From Tubulanus polymorphus (Eukaryota > Nemertea > Palaeonemertea > Tubulaniformes > Tubulanidae): a DNA stretch of 64,000 nucleotides. The notes under the pieces are model-generated. The model made no database searches. It was not told the origin of the DNA and saw only the letters and a program-made list of their open reading frames with translations. The stretch covers positions 1-64,000 of the forward strand of contig NW_027437467.1 of assembly GCF_964204645.1 (NCBI RefSeq). Direction: 5' to 3'. Both the position numbers and the translations under genes were made by a program. Below, piece by piece: positions 45,559 through 58,999 of the stretch (position 1 is the stretch's first letter; each line of letters begins with the position of its first letter).

Positions 45559-48500
45559 GCTTTTACGCATCGGCATTGTCGTTTTTCCGATAGGGGGAAT
45601 ATTCGAAAAGAAAACGTCTTTTCTCGCGCTGAGCGACGTTTTCGCGTCGAAAAGTGCTTTTCCTGACGATTTGAGCGCTTTTACGCATCGGCATTGTTGT
45701 TTTTCCGATAGGGGGAATATTCGATACGAAAACGTCTTTTCTCGCGCCGAACGACGTTTTCGCGTCGAAAAGTGCTTTTCCTGACGATTTGAGCGCTTTT
45801 ACGCATCGACATTGTCGTTTTACCGATAGTGAGAATATTCGATACGAAAACGTCTTTTCTCGCGCCGAACGACGTTTTCGCGTCGAAAGTGCTTTTCCTG
45901 ACGATTTGAGCGCTTTTACGCATCGACATTGTCGTTTTACCGATAGTGAGAATATTCGATACGAAAACGTCTTTTCTCGCGCTGAACGACGTTTTCGCGT
46001 CGAAAAGTGCTTTTCCTGACGATTTGAGCGCTTTTACGCATCGGCATTGTCGTTTTTCCGATAGGGGGAATATTCGAAAAGAAAACGTCTTTTCTCGCGC
46101 TGAGCGACGTTTTCGCGTCGAAAAGTGCTTTTCCTGACGATTTGAGCGCTTTTACGCATCGGCATTGTCGTTTTTCCGATAGGGGGAATATTCGAAAAGA
46201 AAACGTCTTTTCTCGCGCTGAGCGACGTTTTCGCGTCGAAAAGTGCTTTTCCTGACGATTTGAGCGCTTTTACGCATCGGCATTGTCGTTTTTCCGATAG
46301 GGGGAATATTCGAAAAGAAAACGTCTTTTCTCGCGCTGAACTACGTTTTCGCGTCGAAAAGTGCTTTTCCTGACGATTTGAGCGCTTTTACGCTTCGACA
46401 TTGTCGTTTTACCGATAGTGAGAATATTCGATACGAAAACGTCTTTTCTCGCGCTGAACGACGTTTTCGCGTCGAAAAGTGCTTTTCCTGATGATTTGAG
46501 CGCTTTTACGCATCGACATTGTTGTTTTTTCCGATAGGGGGAATATTCGAAAAGAAAACGTCTTTTCTCGCGCTGAACGACGTTTTCGCGTCGAAAAGTG
46601 CTTTTCCTGACGATTTGAGCGCTTTTACGCATCGGCATTGTCGTTTTTCCGATAGGGGGAATATTCGAAAAGAAAACGTCTTTTCTCGCGCTGAGCGACG
46701 TTTTCGCGTCGAAAAGTGCTTTTCCTGACGATTTGAGCGCTTTTACGCTTCGACATTGTCGTTTTACCGATAGTGAGAATATTCGATACGAAAACGTCTT
46801 TTCTCGCGCTGAACGACGTTTTCGCGTCGACAAGTGCTTTTCCTGATGATTTGAGCGCTTTTACGCATCGACATTGTTGTTTTTTCCGATAGGGGGAATA
46901 TTCGAAAAGAAAACGTCTTTTCTCGCGCTGAACGACGTTTTCGCGTCGAAAAGTGCTTTTCCTGACGATTTGAGCCCTTTTACGCATCGGCATTGTCGTT
47001 TTTACGATAGGGCGAATATTCGATACGAAAACGTCTTTTCTCGCGCTGAGCGACGTTTTCGCGTCGAAAAGTGCTTTTCCTGACGATTTGAGCGCTTTTA
47101 CGCATCGACATTGTCGTTTTTCCGATAGGGGGAATATTCGATAAGAAAACGTCTTTTCTCGCGCTGAACTACGTTTTCGCGTCGAAAAGTGCTTTTCCTG
47201 ACGATTTGAGCGCTTTTACGCATCGACATTGTCGTTTTACCGATAGGGAGAATATTCGACACGAAAACGTCTTTTCTCGCGCTGAACGACGTTTTCGCGT
47301 CGAAAAGTGCTTTTCCTGACGATTTGAGCGCTTTTACGCATCGACATTGTCGTTTTACCGATAGGGAGAATATTCGACACGAAAACGTCTTTTCTCGCGC
47401 TGAACGACGTTTTCGCGTCGAAAAGTGCTTTTCCTGACGATTTGAGCGCTTTTACGCATCGACATTGTCGTTTTTCCGATAGGGGGAATATTCGATACGA
47501 AAACGTCTTTTCTCGCGCTGAGCGACGTTTTCGCGTCGAAAAGTGCTTTTCCTTATGATTTGAGCGCTTTTACGCATCGACATTGTTGTTTTTTTTCCGA
47601 TAGGGGGAATATTCGATACGAAAACGTCTTTTCTCGCGTCGAAAAGTGCTTTTCCTGACGATTTGAGCGCTTTTACGCATCGGCATTGTCGTTTTTCCGA
47701 TAGGGGGAATGTTCGATACGAAAACGTCTTTTCTCGCGCCGAACGACGTTTTCGCGTCGAAAAGTGCTTTTCCTGAAGATTTGAGCGCTTTTACGCATCG
47801 ACATTGTCGTTTTACCGATAGGGAGAATATTCGACACGAAAACGTCTTTTCTCGCGCTGAACGACGTTTTCGCGTCGAAAAGTGGTTTTCCTGACGATTT
47901 GAGCGCTTTTACGCATCGGCATTGTCGTTTTTCCGATAGGGGGAATATTCGAAAAGAAAACGTCTTTTCTCGCGCTGAGCGACGTTTTCGCGTCGAAAAG
48001 TGCTTTTCCTGACGATTTGAGCGCTTTTACGCATCGGCATTGTCGTTTTTCCGATAGGGGGAATATTCGAAAAGAAAACGTCTTTTCTCGCGCTGAACTA
48101 CGTTTTCGCGTCGAAAAGTGCTTTTCCTGACGATTTGAGCGCTTTTACGCTTCGACATTGTCGTTTTACCGATAGTGAGAATATTCGATACGAAAACGTC
48201 TTTTCTCGCGCTGAACGACGTTTTCGCGTCGAAAAGTGCTTTTCCTGATGATTTGAGCGCTTTTACGCATCGACATTGTTGTTTTTTCCGATAGGGGGAA
48301 TATTCGAAAAGAAAACGTCTTTTCTCGCGCTGAACGACGTTTTCGCGTCGAAAAGTGCTTTTCCTGACGATTTGAGCCCTTTTACGCATCGGCATTGTCG
48401 TTTTTACGATAGGGCGAATATTCGATACGAAAACGTCTTTTCTCGCGCTGAACGACGTTTTCGGGTCGAAAAGTGCTTTTCCTGACGATTTGAGCGCTTT

Positions 48501-49498
48501 TACGCATCGGCATTGTCGTTTTTCCGATAGGGGGAATATTCGAAAAGAAAACGTCTTTTCTCGCGCTGAGCGACGTTTTCGCGTCGAAAAGTGCTTTTCC
48601 TGACGATTTGAGCGCTTTTACGCATCGGCATTGTCGTTTTTCCGATAGGGGGAATATTCGAAAAGAAAACGTCCTTTCTCGCGCTGAGCGACGTTTTCGC
48701 GTCGAAAAGTGCTTTTCCTGACGATTTGAGCGCTTTTACGCATCGGCATTGTCGTTTTTCCGATAGGGGGAATATTCGATACGAAAACGTCTTTTCTCGC
48801 GCCGAACGACGTTTTCGCGTCGAAAAGTGCTTTTCCTGACGATTTGAGCGCTTTTACGCATCGGCATTGTCGTTTTTCCGATAGGGGGAATATTCGATAC
48901 GAAAACGTCTTTTCTCGCGCCGAACGACGTTTTCGCGTCGAAAAGTGCTTTTCCTGACGATTTGAGCGCTTTTACGCATCGACATTGTCGTTTTACCGAT
49001 AGTGAGAATATTCGATACGAAAACGTCTTTTCTCGCGCTGAACGACGTTTTCGCGTCGAAAAGTGCTTTTCCTGACGATTTGAGCGCTTTTACGCATCGG
49101 CATTGTCGTTTTTCCGATAGGGGGAATATTCGAAAAGAAAACGTCTTTTCTCGCGCTGAGCGACGTTTTCGCGTCGAAAAGTGCTTTTCCTGACGATTTG
49201 AGCGCTTTTACGCATCGGCATTGTTGTTTTTCCGATAGGGGGAATATTCGATACGAAAACGTCTTTTCTCGCGCCGAACGACGTTTTCGCGTCGAAAAGT
49301 GCTTTTCCTGACGATTTGAGCGCTTTTACGCATCGACATTGTCGTTTTACCGATAGTGAGAATATTCGATACGAAAACGTCTTTTCTCGCGCCGAACGAC
49401 GTTTTCGCGTCGAAAAGTGCTTTTCCTGACGATTTGAGCGCTTTTACGCATCGACATTGTCGTTTTACCGATAGTGAGAATATTCGATACGAAAACGT
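45559..49498. repeat. About 3.94-kb higher-order repeat, copy 1
   Basis: Matches 49499 onward at a shift of 3939 bp, then 3940 bp after a lost A near 45887. Its length is 34 units less 60 and 18 bp plus 6 extra T, not a whole number of monomers. It contains three CCTGATG/TTGTTG units, one 103-bp unit (47551-47653), GAATGTTCG (about 47708) and GTGGTTTTCC (47882). Confidence 0.75.
47551..47653. repeat. 103-bp satellite monomer
   Basis: Combines the 18-bp deletion seen at 8853 (TTTTCTCGCG joined to TCGAAAAG) with a 3-T gain (8 T after GTTG) and a CCTTATG start. Copies of the same unit lie at 51491-51593 and 53827-53929. Confidence 0.85.
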
Positions 49499-49600
49499 CT
49501 TTTACGCATCGGCATTGTCGTTTTTCCGATAGGGGGAATATTCGAAAAGAAAACGTCTTTTCTCGCGCTGAGCGACGTTTTCGCGTCGAAAAGTGCTTTT
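49425..49600. repeat. Fused 176-bp unit: out-of-register junction
   Basis: Normal sequence runs to GAAAACGTCTTTT and then continues ACGCATCGGC, so 58 bp of one unit is followed by a full register restart. CTTTT is present at both source positions (17-21 and 75-79 of the monomer), giving 5-bp microhomology. The junction at 49499 coincides with the start of the second copy of the 3.94-kb repeat. It therefore marks where that duplication was joined. Confidence 0.85.
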
Positions 49601-51890
49601 CCTGACGATTTGAGCGCTTTTACGCATCGGCATTGTTGTTTTTCCGATAGGGGGAATATTCGATACGAAAACGTCTTTTCTCGCGCCGAACGACGTTTTC
49701 GCGTCGAAAAGTGCTTTTCCTGACGATTTGAGCGCTTTTACGCATCGACATTGTCGTTTTACCGATAGTGAGAATATTCGATACGAAAACGTCTTTTCTC
49801 GCGCCGAACGACGTTTTCGCGTCGAAAAGTGCTTTTCCTGACGATTTGAGCGCTTTTACGCATCGACATTGTCGTTTTACCGATAGTGAGAATATTCGAT
49901 ACGAAAACGTCTTTTCTCGCGCTGAACGACGTTTTCGCGTCGAAAAGTGCTTTTCCTGACGATTTGAGCGCTTTTACGCATCGGCATTGTCGTTTTTCCG
50001 ATAGGGGGAATATTCGAAAAGAAAACGTCTTTTCTCGCGCTGAGCGACGTTTTCGCGTCGAAAAGTGCTTTTCCTGACGATTTGAGCGCTTTTACGCATC
50101 GGCATTGTCGTTTTTCCGATAGGGGGAATATTCGAAAAGAAAACGTCTTTTCTCGCGCTGAGCGACGTTTTCGCGTCGAAAAGTGCTTTTCCTGACGATT
50201 TGAGCGCTTTTACGCATCGGCATTGTCGTTTTTCCGATAGGGGGAATATTCGAAAAGAAAACGTCTTTTCTCGCGCTGAACTACGTTTTCGCGTCGAAAA
50301 GTGCTTTTCCTGACGATTTGAGCGCTTTTACGCTTCGACATTGTCGTTTTACCGATAGTGAGAATATTCGATACGAAAACGTCTTTTCTCGCGCTGAACG
50401 ACGTTTTCGCGTCGAAAAGTGCTTTTCCTGATGATTTGAGCGCTTTTACGCATCGACATTGTTGTTTTTTCCGATAGGGGGAATATTCGAAAAGAAAACG
50501 TCTTTTCTCGCGCTGAACGACGTTTTCGCGTCGAAAAGTGCTTTTCCTGACGATTTGAGCGCTTTTACGCATCGGCATTGTCGTTTTTCCGATAGGGGGA
50601 ATATTCGAAAAGAAAACGTCTTTTCTCGCGCTGAGCGACGTTTTCGCGTCGAAAAGTGCTTTTCCTGACGATTTGAGCGCTTTTACGCTTCGACATTGTC
50701 GTTTTACCGATAGTGAGAATATTCGATACGAAAACGTCTTTTCTCGCGCTGAACGACGTTTTCGCGTCGACAAGTGCTTTTCCTGATGATTTGAGCGCTT
50801 TTACGCATCGACATTGTTGTTTTTTCCGATAGGGGGAATATTCGAAAAGAAAACGTCTTTTCTCGCGCTGAACGACGTTTTCGCGTCGAAAAGTGCTTTT
50901 CCTGACGATTTGAGCCCTTTTACGCATCGGCATTGTCGTTTTTACGATAGGGCGAATATTCGATACGAAAACGTCTTTTCTCGCGCTGAGCGACGTTTTC
51001 GCGTCGAAAAGTGCTTTTCCTGACGATTTGAGCGCTTTTACGCATCGACATTGTCGTTTTTCCGATAGGGGGAATATTCGATAAGAAAACGTCTTTTCTC
51101 GCGCTGAACTACGTTTTCGCGTCGAAAAGTGCTTTTCACGATTTGAGCGCTTTTACGCATCGACATTGTCGTTTTACCGATAGGGAGAATATTCGACACG
51201 AAAACGTCTTTTCTCGCGCGCTGAACGACGTTTTCGCGTCGAAAAGTGCTTTTCCTGACGATTTGAGCGCTTTTACGCATCGACATTGTCGTTTTACCGA
51301 TAGGGAGAATATTCGACACGAAAACGTCTTTTCTCGGCGCTGAACGACGTTTTCGCGTCGAAAAGTGCTTTTCCTGACGATTTGAGCGCTTTTACGCATC
51401 GACATTGTCGTTTTTCCGATAGGGGGAATATTCGATACGAAAACGTCTTTTCTCGCGCTGAGCGACGTTTTCGCGTCGAAAAGTGCTTTTCCTTATGATT
51501 TGAGCGCTTTTACGCATCGACATTGTTGTTTTTTTTCCGATAGGGGGAATATTCGATACGAAAACGTCTTTTCTCGCGTCGAAAAGTGCTTTTCCTGACG
51601 ATTTGAGCGCTTTTACGCATCGGCATTGTCGTTTTTCCGATAGGGGGAATGTTCGATACGAAAACGTCTTTTCTCGCGCCGAACGACGTTTTCGCGTCGA
51701 AAAGTGCTTTTCCTGAAGATTTGAGCGCTTTTACGCATCGACATTGTCGTTTTACCGATAGGGAGAATATTCGACACGAAAACGTCTTTTCTCGCGCTGA
51801 ACGACGTTTTCGCGTCGAAAAGTGGTTTTCCTGACGATTTGAGCGCTTTTACGCATCGGCATTGTCGTTTTTCCGATAGGGGGAATATTC
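49499..51890. repeat. About 3.94-kb higher-order repeat, copy 2 (partial)
   Basis: Follows copy 1 from its first base to about 51890 and then switches to CAGAGCG-type monomers. Near 51137, 51217 and 51336 there are a 3-base loss, a 2-base gain and a 1-base gain that cancel out. The 103-bp unit recurs at 51491-51593. Confidence 0.75.
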
Positions 51891-54800
51891 GAAAGAAAAC
51901 GTCTTTTCTCGCGCAGAGCGACGTTTTCGCGTCGAAAAGTGCTTTTCCTGACGATTTGAGCGCTTTTACGCATCGGCATTGTCGTTTTTCCGATAGGGGG
52001 AATATTCGAAAAGAAACGTCTTTTCTCGCGCAGAGCGACGTTTTCGCGTCGAAAAGTGCTTTTCCTGACGATTTGAGCGCTTTTACGCATCGACATTGTC
52101 GTTTTTCCGATAGGGAGAATATTTGATAAGAAAACGTCTTTTCTCGCGCTGAACTACGTTTTCGCGTCGAAAAGTGCTTTTCCTGACGATTTGAGCGCTT
52201 TTACGCATCGACATTGTCGTTTTACCGATAGGGAGAATATTCGACACGAAAACGTCTTTTCTCGCGCTGAACGACGTTTTCGCGTCCAATAGTGCTTTTC
52301 CTGACGATTTGAGCGCTTTTACGCATCGACATTGTCGTTTTACCGATAGTGAGAATATTCGATACGAAAACGACTTTTCTCGCGCTGAACGACGTTTTCG
52401 GGTCGAAAAGTGCTTTCCTGACGATTTGAGCGCTTTTACGCATCGGCATTGTCGTTTTTCCGATAGGGGGAATATTCGATACGACTTTTCTCGCGCTGAA
52501 CGACGTTTTCGGGTCGAAAAGTGCTTTTCCTGACGATTTGAGCGCTTTTACGCATCGACATTGTCGTTTTACCGATAGGGAGAATATTCGATACGAAAAC
52601 GTCTTTTCTCGCGCTGAACGACGTTTTCGCGTCGAAAAGTGCTTTTCCTGACGATTTGAGCGCTTTTACGCATCGGCATTGTCGTTTTTCCGATAGGGGG
52701 AATATTCGATACGAAAACGTCTTTTCTCGCGCTGAACGACGTTTTCGCGTCGAAAAGTGCTTTTCCTGACGATTTGAGCGCTTTTACGCATCGACATTGT
52801 CGTTTTTCCGATAGGGGGAATATTCGAAAAGAAAACGTCTTTTCTCGCGCTGAGCGACGTTTTCGCGTCGAAAAGTGCTTTTCCTGACGATTTGAGCGCT
52901 TTTACGCATCGACATTGTCGTTTTTCCGATAGGGGGAATATTCGACACGAAAACGTCTTTTCTCGCGCTGAGCGACGTTTTCGCGTCGAAAAGTGCTTTT
53001 CCTGACGATTTGAGCGCTTTTACGCATCGACATTGTCGTTTTACCGATAGGGAGAATATTCGACACGAAAACGTCTTTTCTCGCGCCGAACGACGTTTTC
53101 GCGTCGAAAAGTGCTTTTCCTGACGATTTGAGCGCTTTAACGCATCGGCATTGTCGTTTTTCCGATAGGGAGAATATTCGACACGAAAACGTCTTTTCTC
53201 GCGCTGAACGACGTTTTCGCGTCGAAAAGTGCTTTTCCTGACGATTTGAGCGCTTTTACGCATCGACATTGTCGTTTTTCCGATAGGGGGAATATTCGAC
53301 ACGAAAACGTCTTTTCTCGCGCTGAGCGACGTTTTCGCGTCGAAAAGTGGTTTTCCTGACGATTTGAGCGCTTTTACGCATCGGCATTGTCGTTTTTCCG
53401 ATAGGGGGAATATTCGAAAAGAAAACGTCTTTTCTCGCGCAGAGCGACGTTTTCGCGTCGAAAAGTGCTTTTCCTGACGATTTGAGCGCTTTTACGCATC
53501 GGCATTGTCGTTTTTCCGATAGGGGGAATATTCGAAAAGAAAACGTCTTTTCTCGCGCAGAGCGACGTTTTCGCGTCGAAAAGTGCTTTTCCTGACGATT
53601 TGAGCGCTTTTACGCATCGACATTGTCGTTTTTCCGATAGGGAGAATATTTGATAAGAAAACGTCTTTTCTCGCGCTGAACTACGTTTTCGCGTCGAAAA
53701 GTGCTTTTCCTGACGATTTGAGCGCTTTTACGCATCGACATTGTCGTTTTACCGATAGGGAGAATATTCGACACGAAAACGTCTTTTCTCGCGCTGAACG
53801 ACGTTTTCGCGTCCAATAGTGCTTTTCCTTATGATTTGAGCGCTTTTACGCATCGACATTGTTGTTTTTTTTCCGATAGGGGGAATATTCGATACGAAAA
53901 CGTCTTTTCTCGCGTCGAAAAGTGCTTTTCCTGACGATTTGAGCGCTTTTACGCATCGGCATTGTCGTTTTTCCGATAGGGGGAATGTTCGATACGAAAA
54001 CGTCTTTTCTCGCGCCGAACGACGTTTTCGCGTCGAAAAGTGCTTTTCCTGAAGATTTGAGCGCTTTTACGCATCGACATTGTCGTTTTACCGATAGGGA
54101 GAATATTCGACACGAAAACGTCTTTTCTCGCGCTGAACGACGTTTTCGCGTCGAAAAGTGGTTTTCCTGACGATTTGAGCGCTTTTACGCATCGGCATTG
54201 TCGTTTTTCCGATAGGGGGAATATTCGAAAAGAAAACGTCTTTCTCGCGCAGAGCGACGTTTTCGCGTCGAAAAGTGCTTTTCCTGACGATTTGAGCGCT
54301 TTTACGCATCGGCATTGTCGTTTTTCCGATAGGGGGAATATTCGAAAAGAAAACGTCTTTTCTCGCGCAGAGCGACGTTTTCGCGTCGAAAAGTGCTTTT
54401 CCTGACGATTTGAGCGCTTTTACGCATCGACATTGTCGTTTTTCCGATAGGGAGAATATTTGATAAGAAAACGTCTTTTCTCGCGCTGAACTACGTTTTC
54501 GCGTCGAAAAGTGCTTTTCCTGACGATTTGAGCGCTTTTACGCATCGACATTGTCGTTTTACCGATAGGGAGAATATTCGACACGAAAACGTCTTTTCTC
54601 GCGCTGAACGACGTTTTCGCGTCCAATAGTGCTTTTCCTGACGATTTGAGCGCTTTTACGCATCGACATTGTCGTTTTACCGATAGTGAGAATATTCGAT
54701 ACGAAAACGACTTTTCTCGCGCTGAACGACGTTTTCGGGTCGAAAAGTGCTTTTCCTGACGATTTGAGCGCTTTTACGCATCGACATTGTCGTTTTACCG

Positions 54801-57800
54801 ATAGGGAGAATATTCGACACGAAAACGTCTTTTCTCGCGCCGAACGACGTTTTCGCGTCGAAAAGTGCTTTTCCTGACGATTTGAGCGCTTTAACGCATC
54901 GGCATTGTCGTTTTTCCGATAGGGAGAATATTCGACACGAAAACGTCTTTTCTCGCGCGCTGAACGACGTTTTCGCGTCGAAAAGTGCTTTTCCTGACGA
55001 TTTGAGCGCTTTTACGCATCGACATTGTCGTTTTTCCGATAGGGGGAATATTCGACACGAAAACGTCTTTTCTCGCGCTGAGCGACGTTTTCGCGTCGAA
55101 AAGTGGTTTTCCTGACGATTTGAGCGCTTTTACGCATCGGCATTGTCGTTTTTCCGATAGGGGGAATATTCGAAAAGAAAACGTCTTTTCTCGCGCAGAG
55201 CGACGTTTTCGCGTCGAAAAGTGCTTTTCCTGACGATTTGAGCGCTTTTACGCATCGGCATTGTCGTTTTTCCGATAGGGGGAATATTCGAAAAGAAAAC
55301 GTCTTTTCTCGCGCAGAGCGACGTTTTCGCGTCGAAAAGTGCTTTTCCTGACGATTTGAGCGCTTTTACGCATCGACATTGTCGTTTTTCCGATAGGGAG
55401 AATATTTGATAAGAAAACGTCTTTTCTCGCGCTGAACTACGTTTTCGCGTCGAAAAGTGCTTTTCCTGACGATTTGAGCGCTTTTACGCATCGACATTGT
55501 CGTTTTACCGATAGGGAGAATATTCGACACGAAAACGTCTTTTCTCGCGCTGAACGACGTTTTCGCGTCCAATAGTGCTTTTCCTGACGATTTGAGCGCT
55601 TTTACGCATCGACATTGTCGTTTTACCGATAGTGAGAATATTCGATACGAAAACGACTTTTCTCGCGCTGAACGACGTTTTCGGTCGAAAAGTGCTTTTC
55701 CTGACGATTTGAGCGCTTTTACGCATCGGCATTGTCGTTTTTCCGATAGGGGGAATATTCGATACGACTTTTCTCGCGCTGAACGACGTTTTCGGGTCGA
55801 AAAGTGCTTTTCCTGACGATTTGAGCGCTTTTACGCATCGACATTGTCGTTTTACCGATAGGGAGAATATTCGATACGAAAACGTCTTTTCTCGCGCTGA
55901 ACGACGTTTTCGCGTCGAAAAGTGCTTTTCCTGACGATTTGAGCGCTTTTACGCATCGGCATTGTCGTTTTTCCGATAGGGGGAATATTCGATACGAAAA
56001 CGTCTTTTCTCGCGCCGAACGACGTTTTCGCGTCGAAAAGTGCTTTTCCTGACGATTTGAGCGCTTTTACGCATCGACATTGTCGTTTTTCCGATAGGGG
56101 GAATATTCGAAAAGAAAACGTCTTTTCTCGCGCTGAGCGACGTTTTCGCGTCGAAAAGTGCTTTTCCTGACGATTTGAGCGCTTTTACGCATCGACATTG
56201 TCGTTTTTCCGATAGGGGGAATATTCGACACGAAAACGTCTTTTCTCGCGCTGAGCGACGTTTTCGCGTCGAAAAGTGCTTTTCCTGACGATTTGAGCGC
56301 TTTTACGCATCGACATTGTCGTTTTACCGATAGGGAGAATATTCGACACGAAAACGTCTTTTCTCGCGCCGAACGACGTTTTCGCGTCGAAAAGTGCTTT
56401 TCCTGACGATTTGAGCGCTTTAACGCATCGGCATTGTCGTTTTTCCGATAGGGAGAATATTCGACACGAAAACGTCTTTTCTCGCGCTGAACGACGTTTT
56501 CGCGTCGAAAAGTGCTTTTCCTGACGATTTGAGCGCTTTTACGCATCGACATTGTCGTTTTTCCGATAGGGGGAATATTCGACACGAAAACGTCTTTTCT
56601 CGCGCTGAGCGACGTTTTCGCGTCGAAAAGTGGTTTTCCTGACGATTTGAGCGCTTTTACGCATCGGCATTGTCGTTTTTCCGATAGGGGGAATATTCGA
56701 AAAGAAAACGTCTTTTCTCGCGCAGAGCGACGTTTTCGCGTCGAAAAGTGCTTTTCCTGACGATTTGAGCGCTTTTACGCATCGGCATTGTCGTTTTTCC
56801 GATAGGGGGAATATTCGAAAAGAAAACGTCTTTTCTCGCGCAGAGCGACGTTTTCGCGTCGAAAAGTGCTTTTCCTGACGATTTGAGCGCTTTTACGCAT
56901 CGACATTGTCGTTTTTCCGATAGGGAGAATATTTGATAAGAAAACGTCTTTTCTCGCGCTGAACTACGTTTTCGCGTCGAAAAGTGCTTTTCCTGACGAT
57001 TTGAGCGCTTTTACGCATCGACATTGTCGTTTTACCATACGCACTGAAAACGTCTTTTCTCGCGCTGAGAGACGTTTTCGTGTCGAATAGTGCTTTTCCT
57101 GACGATTTGAGCGCTTTTACGCATCGACATTGTCGTTTTACCGATAGTGAGAATATTCGATACGAAAACGACTTTTCTCGCGCTGAACGACGTTTTCGGG
57201 TCGAAAAGTGCTTTTCCTGACGATTTGAGCGCTTTTACGCATCGGCATTGTCGTTTTTCCGATAGGGGGAATATTCGATACGACTTTTCTCGCGCTGAAC
57301 GACGTTTTCGGGTCGAAAAGTGCTTTTCCTGACGATTTGAGCGCTTTTACGCATCGACATTGTCGTTTTACCGATAGGGAGAATATTCGATACGAAAACG
57401 TCTTTTCTCGCGCTGAACGACGTTTTCGCGTCGAAAAGTGCTTTTCCTGACGATTTGAGCGCTTTTACGCATCGGCATTGTCGTTTTTCCGATAGGGGGA
57501 ATATTCGATACGAAAACGTCTTTTCTCGCGCCGAACGACGTTTTCGCGTCGAAAAGTGCTTTTCCTGACGATTTGAGCGCTTTTACGCATCGACATTGTC
57601 GTTTTTCCGATAGGGGGAATATTCGAAAAGAAAACGTCTTTTCTCGCGCTGAGCGACGTTTTCGCGTCGAAAAGTGCTTTTCCTGACGATTTGAGCGCTT
57701 TTACGCATCGACATTGTCGTTTTTCCGATAGGGGGAATATTCGACACGAAAACGTCTTTTCTCGCGCTGAGCGACGTTTTCGCGTCGAAAAGTGCTTTTC

Positions 57801-58995
57801 CTGACGATTTGAGCGCTTTTACGCATCGACATTGTCGTTTTACCGATAGGGAGAATATTCGACACGAAAACGTCTTTTCTCGCGCCGAACGACGTTTTCG
57901 CGTCGAAAAGTGCTTTTCCTGACGATTTGAGCGCTTTAACGCATCGGCATTGTCGTTTTTCCGATAGGGAGAATATTCGACACGAAAACGTCTTTTCTCG
58001 CGCTGAACGACGTTTTCGCGTCGAAAAGTGCTTTTCCTGACGATTTGAGCGCTTTTACGCATCGACATTGTCGTTTTACCGATAGGGAGAATATTCGACA
58101 CGAAAACGTCTTTTCTCGCGCTGAACGACGTTTTCGCGTCGAAAAGTGCTTTTCCTGACGATTTGAGCGCTTTTACGCATCGGCATTGTCGTTTTACCGA
58201 TAGGGAGAATATTCGACACGAAAACGTCTTTTCTCGCGCTGAACGACGTTTTCGCGTCGAAAAGTGCTTTTCCTGACGATTTGAGCGCTTTTACGCATCG
58301 GCATTGTCGTTTTACCGATAGGGAGAATATTCGACACGAAAACGTCTTTTCTCGCGCTGAACGACGTTTTCGCGTCGAAAAGTGCTTTTCCTGACGATTT
58401 GAGCGCTTTTACGCATCGACATTGTCGTTTTACCGATAGGGAGAATATTCGACACGAAAACGTCTTTTCTCGCGCTGAACGACGTTTTCGCGTCGAAAAG
58501 TGCTTTTCCTGACGATTTGAGCGCTTTTACGCATCGACATTGTCGTTTTTCCGATAGGGGGAATATTCGAAAAGAAAACGTCTTTTCTCGCGCTGAGCGA
58601 CGTTTTCGCGTCGAAAAGTGCTTTTCCTGACGATTTGAGCGCTTTTACGCATCGACATTGTCGTTTTTCCGATAGGGGGAATATTCGATAAGAAAACGTC
58701 TTTTCTCGCGCTGAACTACGTTTTCGCGTCGAAAAGTGCTTTTCCTGACGATTTGAGCGCTTTTACGCATCGACATTGTCGTTTTACCGATAGGGAGAAT
58801 ATTCGACACGAAAACGTCTTTTCTCGCGCTGAACGACGTTTTCGCGTCGAAAAGTGCTTTTCCTGACGATTTGAGCGCTTTTACGCATCGACATTGTCGT
58901 TTTTCCGATAGGGGGAATATTCGATAAGAAAACGACTTTTCTCGCGCTGAACTACGTTTTCGCGTCGAAAAGTGCTTTTCCTGACGATTTGAGCG
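51891..58995. repeat. Nested satellite modules marked by GTGGTTTTCC and GTCCAATAG
   Basis: Blocks of monomers recur with steps of about 2337 bp (51.49-52.29 and 53.83-54.63 kb), 3283 bp (51.8-53.8 and 55.1-57.1 kb) and 1516 bp (55.6-56.6 and 57.1-58.1 kb). Markers are GTGGTTTTCC (51822, 53347, 54158, 55103, 56630), GTCCAATAG (about 52286, 53811, 54621, 55567), a GATACGACTTTTC unit lacking 6 bp (about 52480, 55763, 57279), and GCTTTAACGC. No gene is seen. Confidence 0.65.
56992..57097. repeat. Divergent 106-bp monomer
   Basis: Between TTTTACC and GAAAACGTC the usual 20-odd bases are replaced by ATACGCACT, and downstream it reads GAGAGACG and CGTGTCGAATAG. It is the most altered full unit I found. 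Its position corresponds to the GTCCAATAG unit in the neighbouring modules. Confidence 0.8.
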
Positions 58996-58999
58996 CTTT

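Noticed and set aside
46270-46833. 187-codon minus-strand frame as a gene
   Set aside because: The peptide is the three antisense frames of the repeat run together, and its length depends only on which monomer variants are adjacent.
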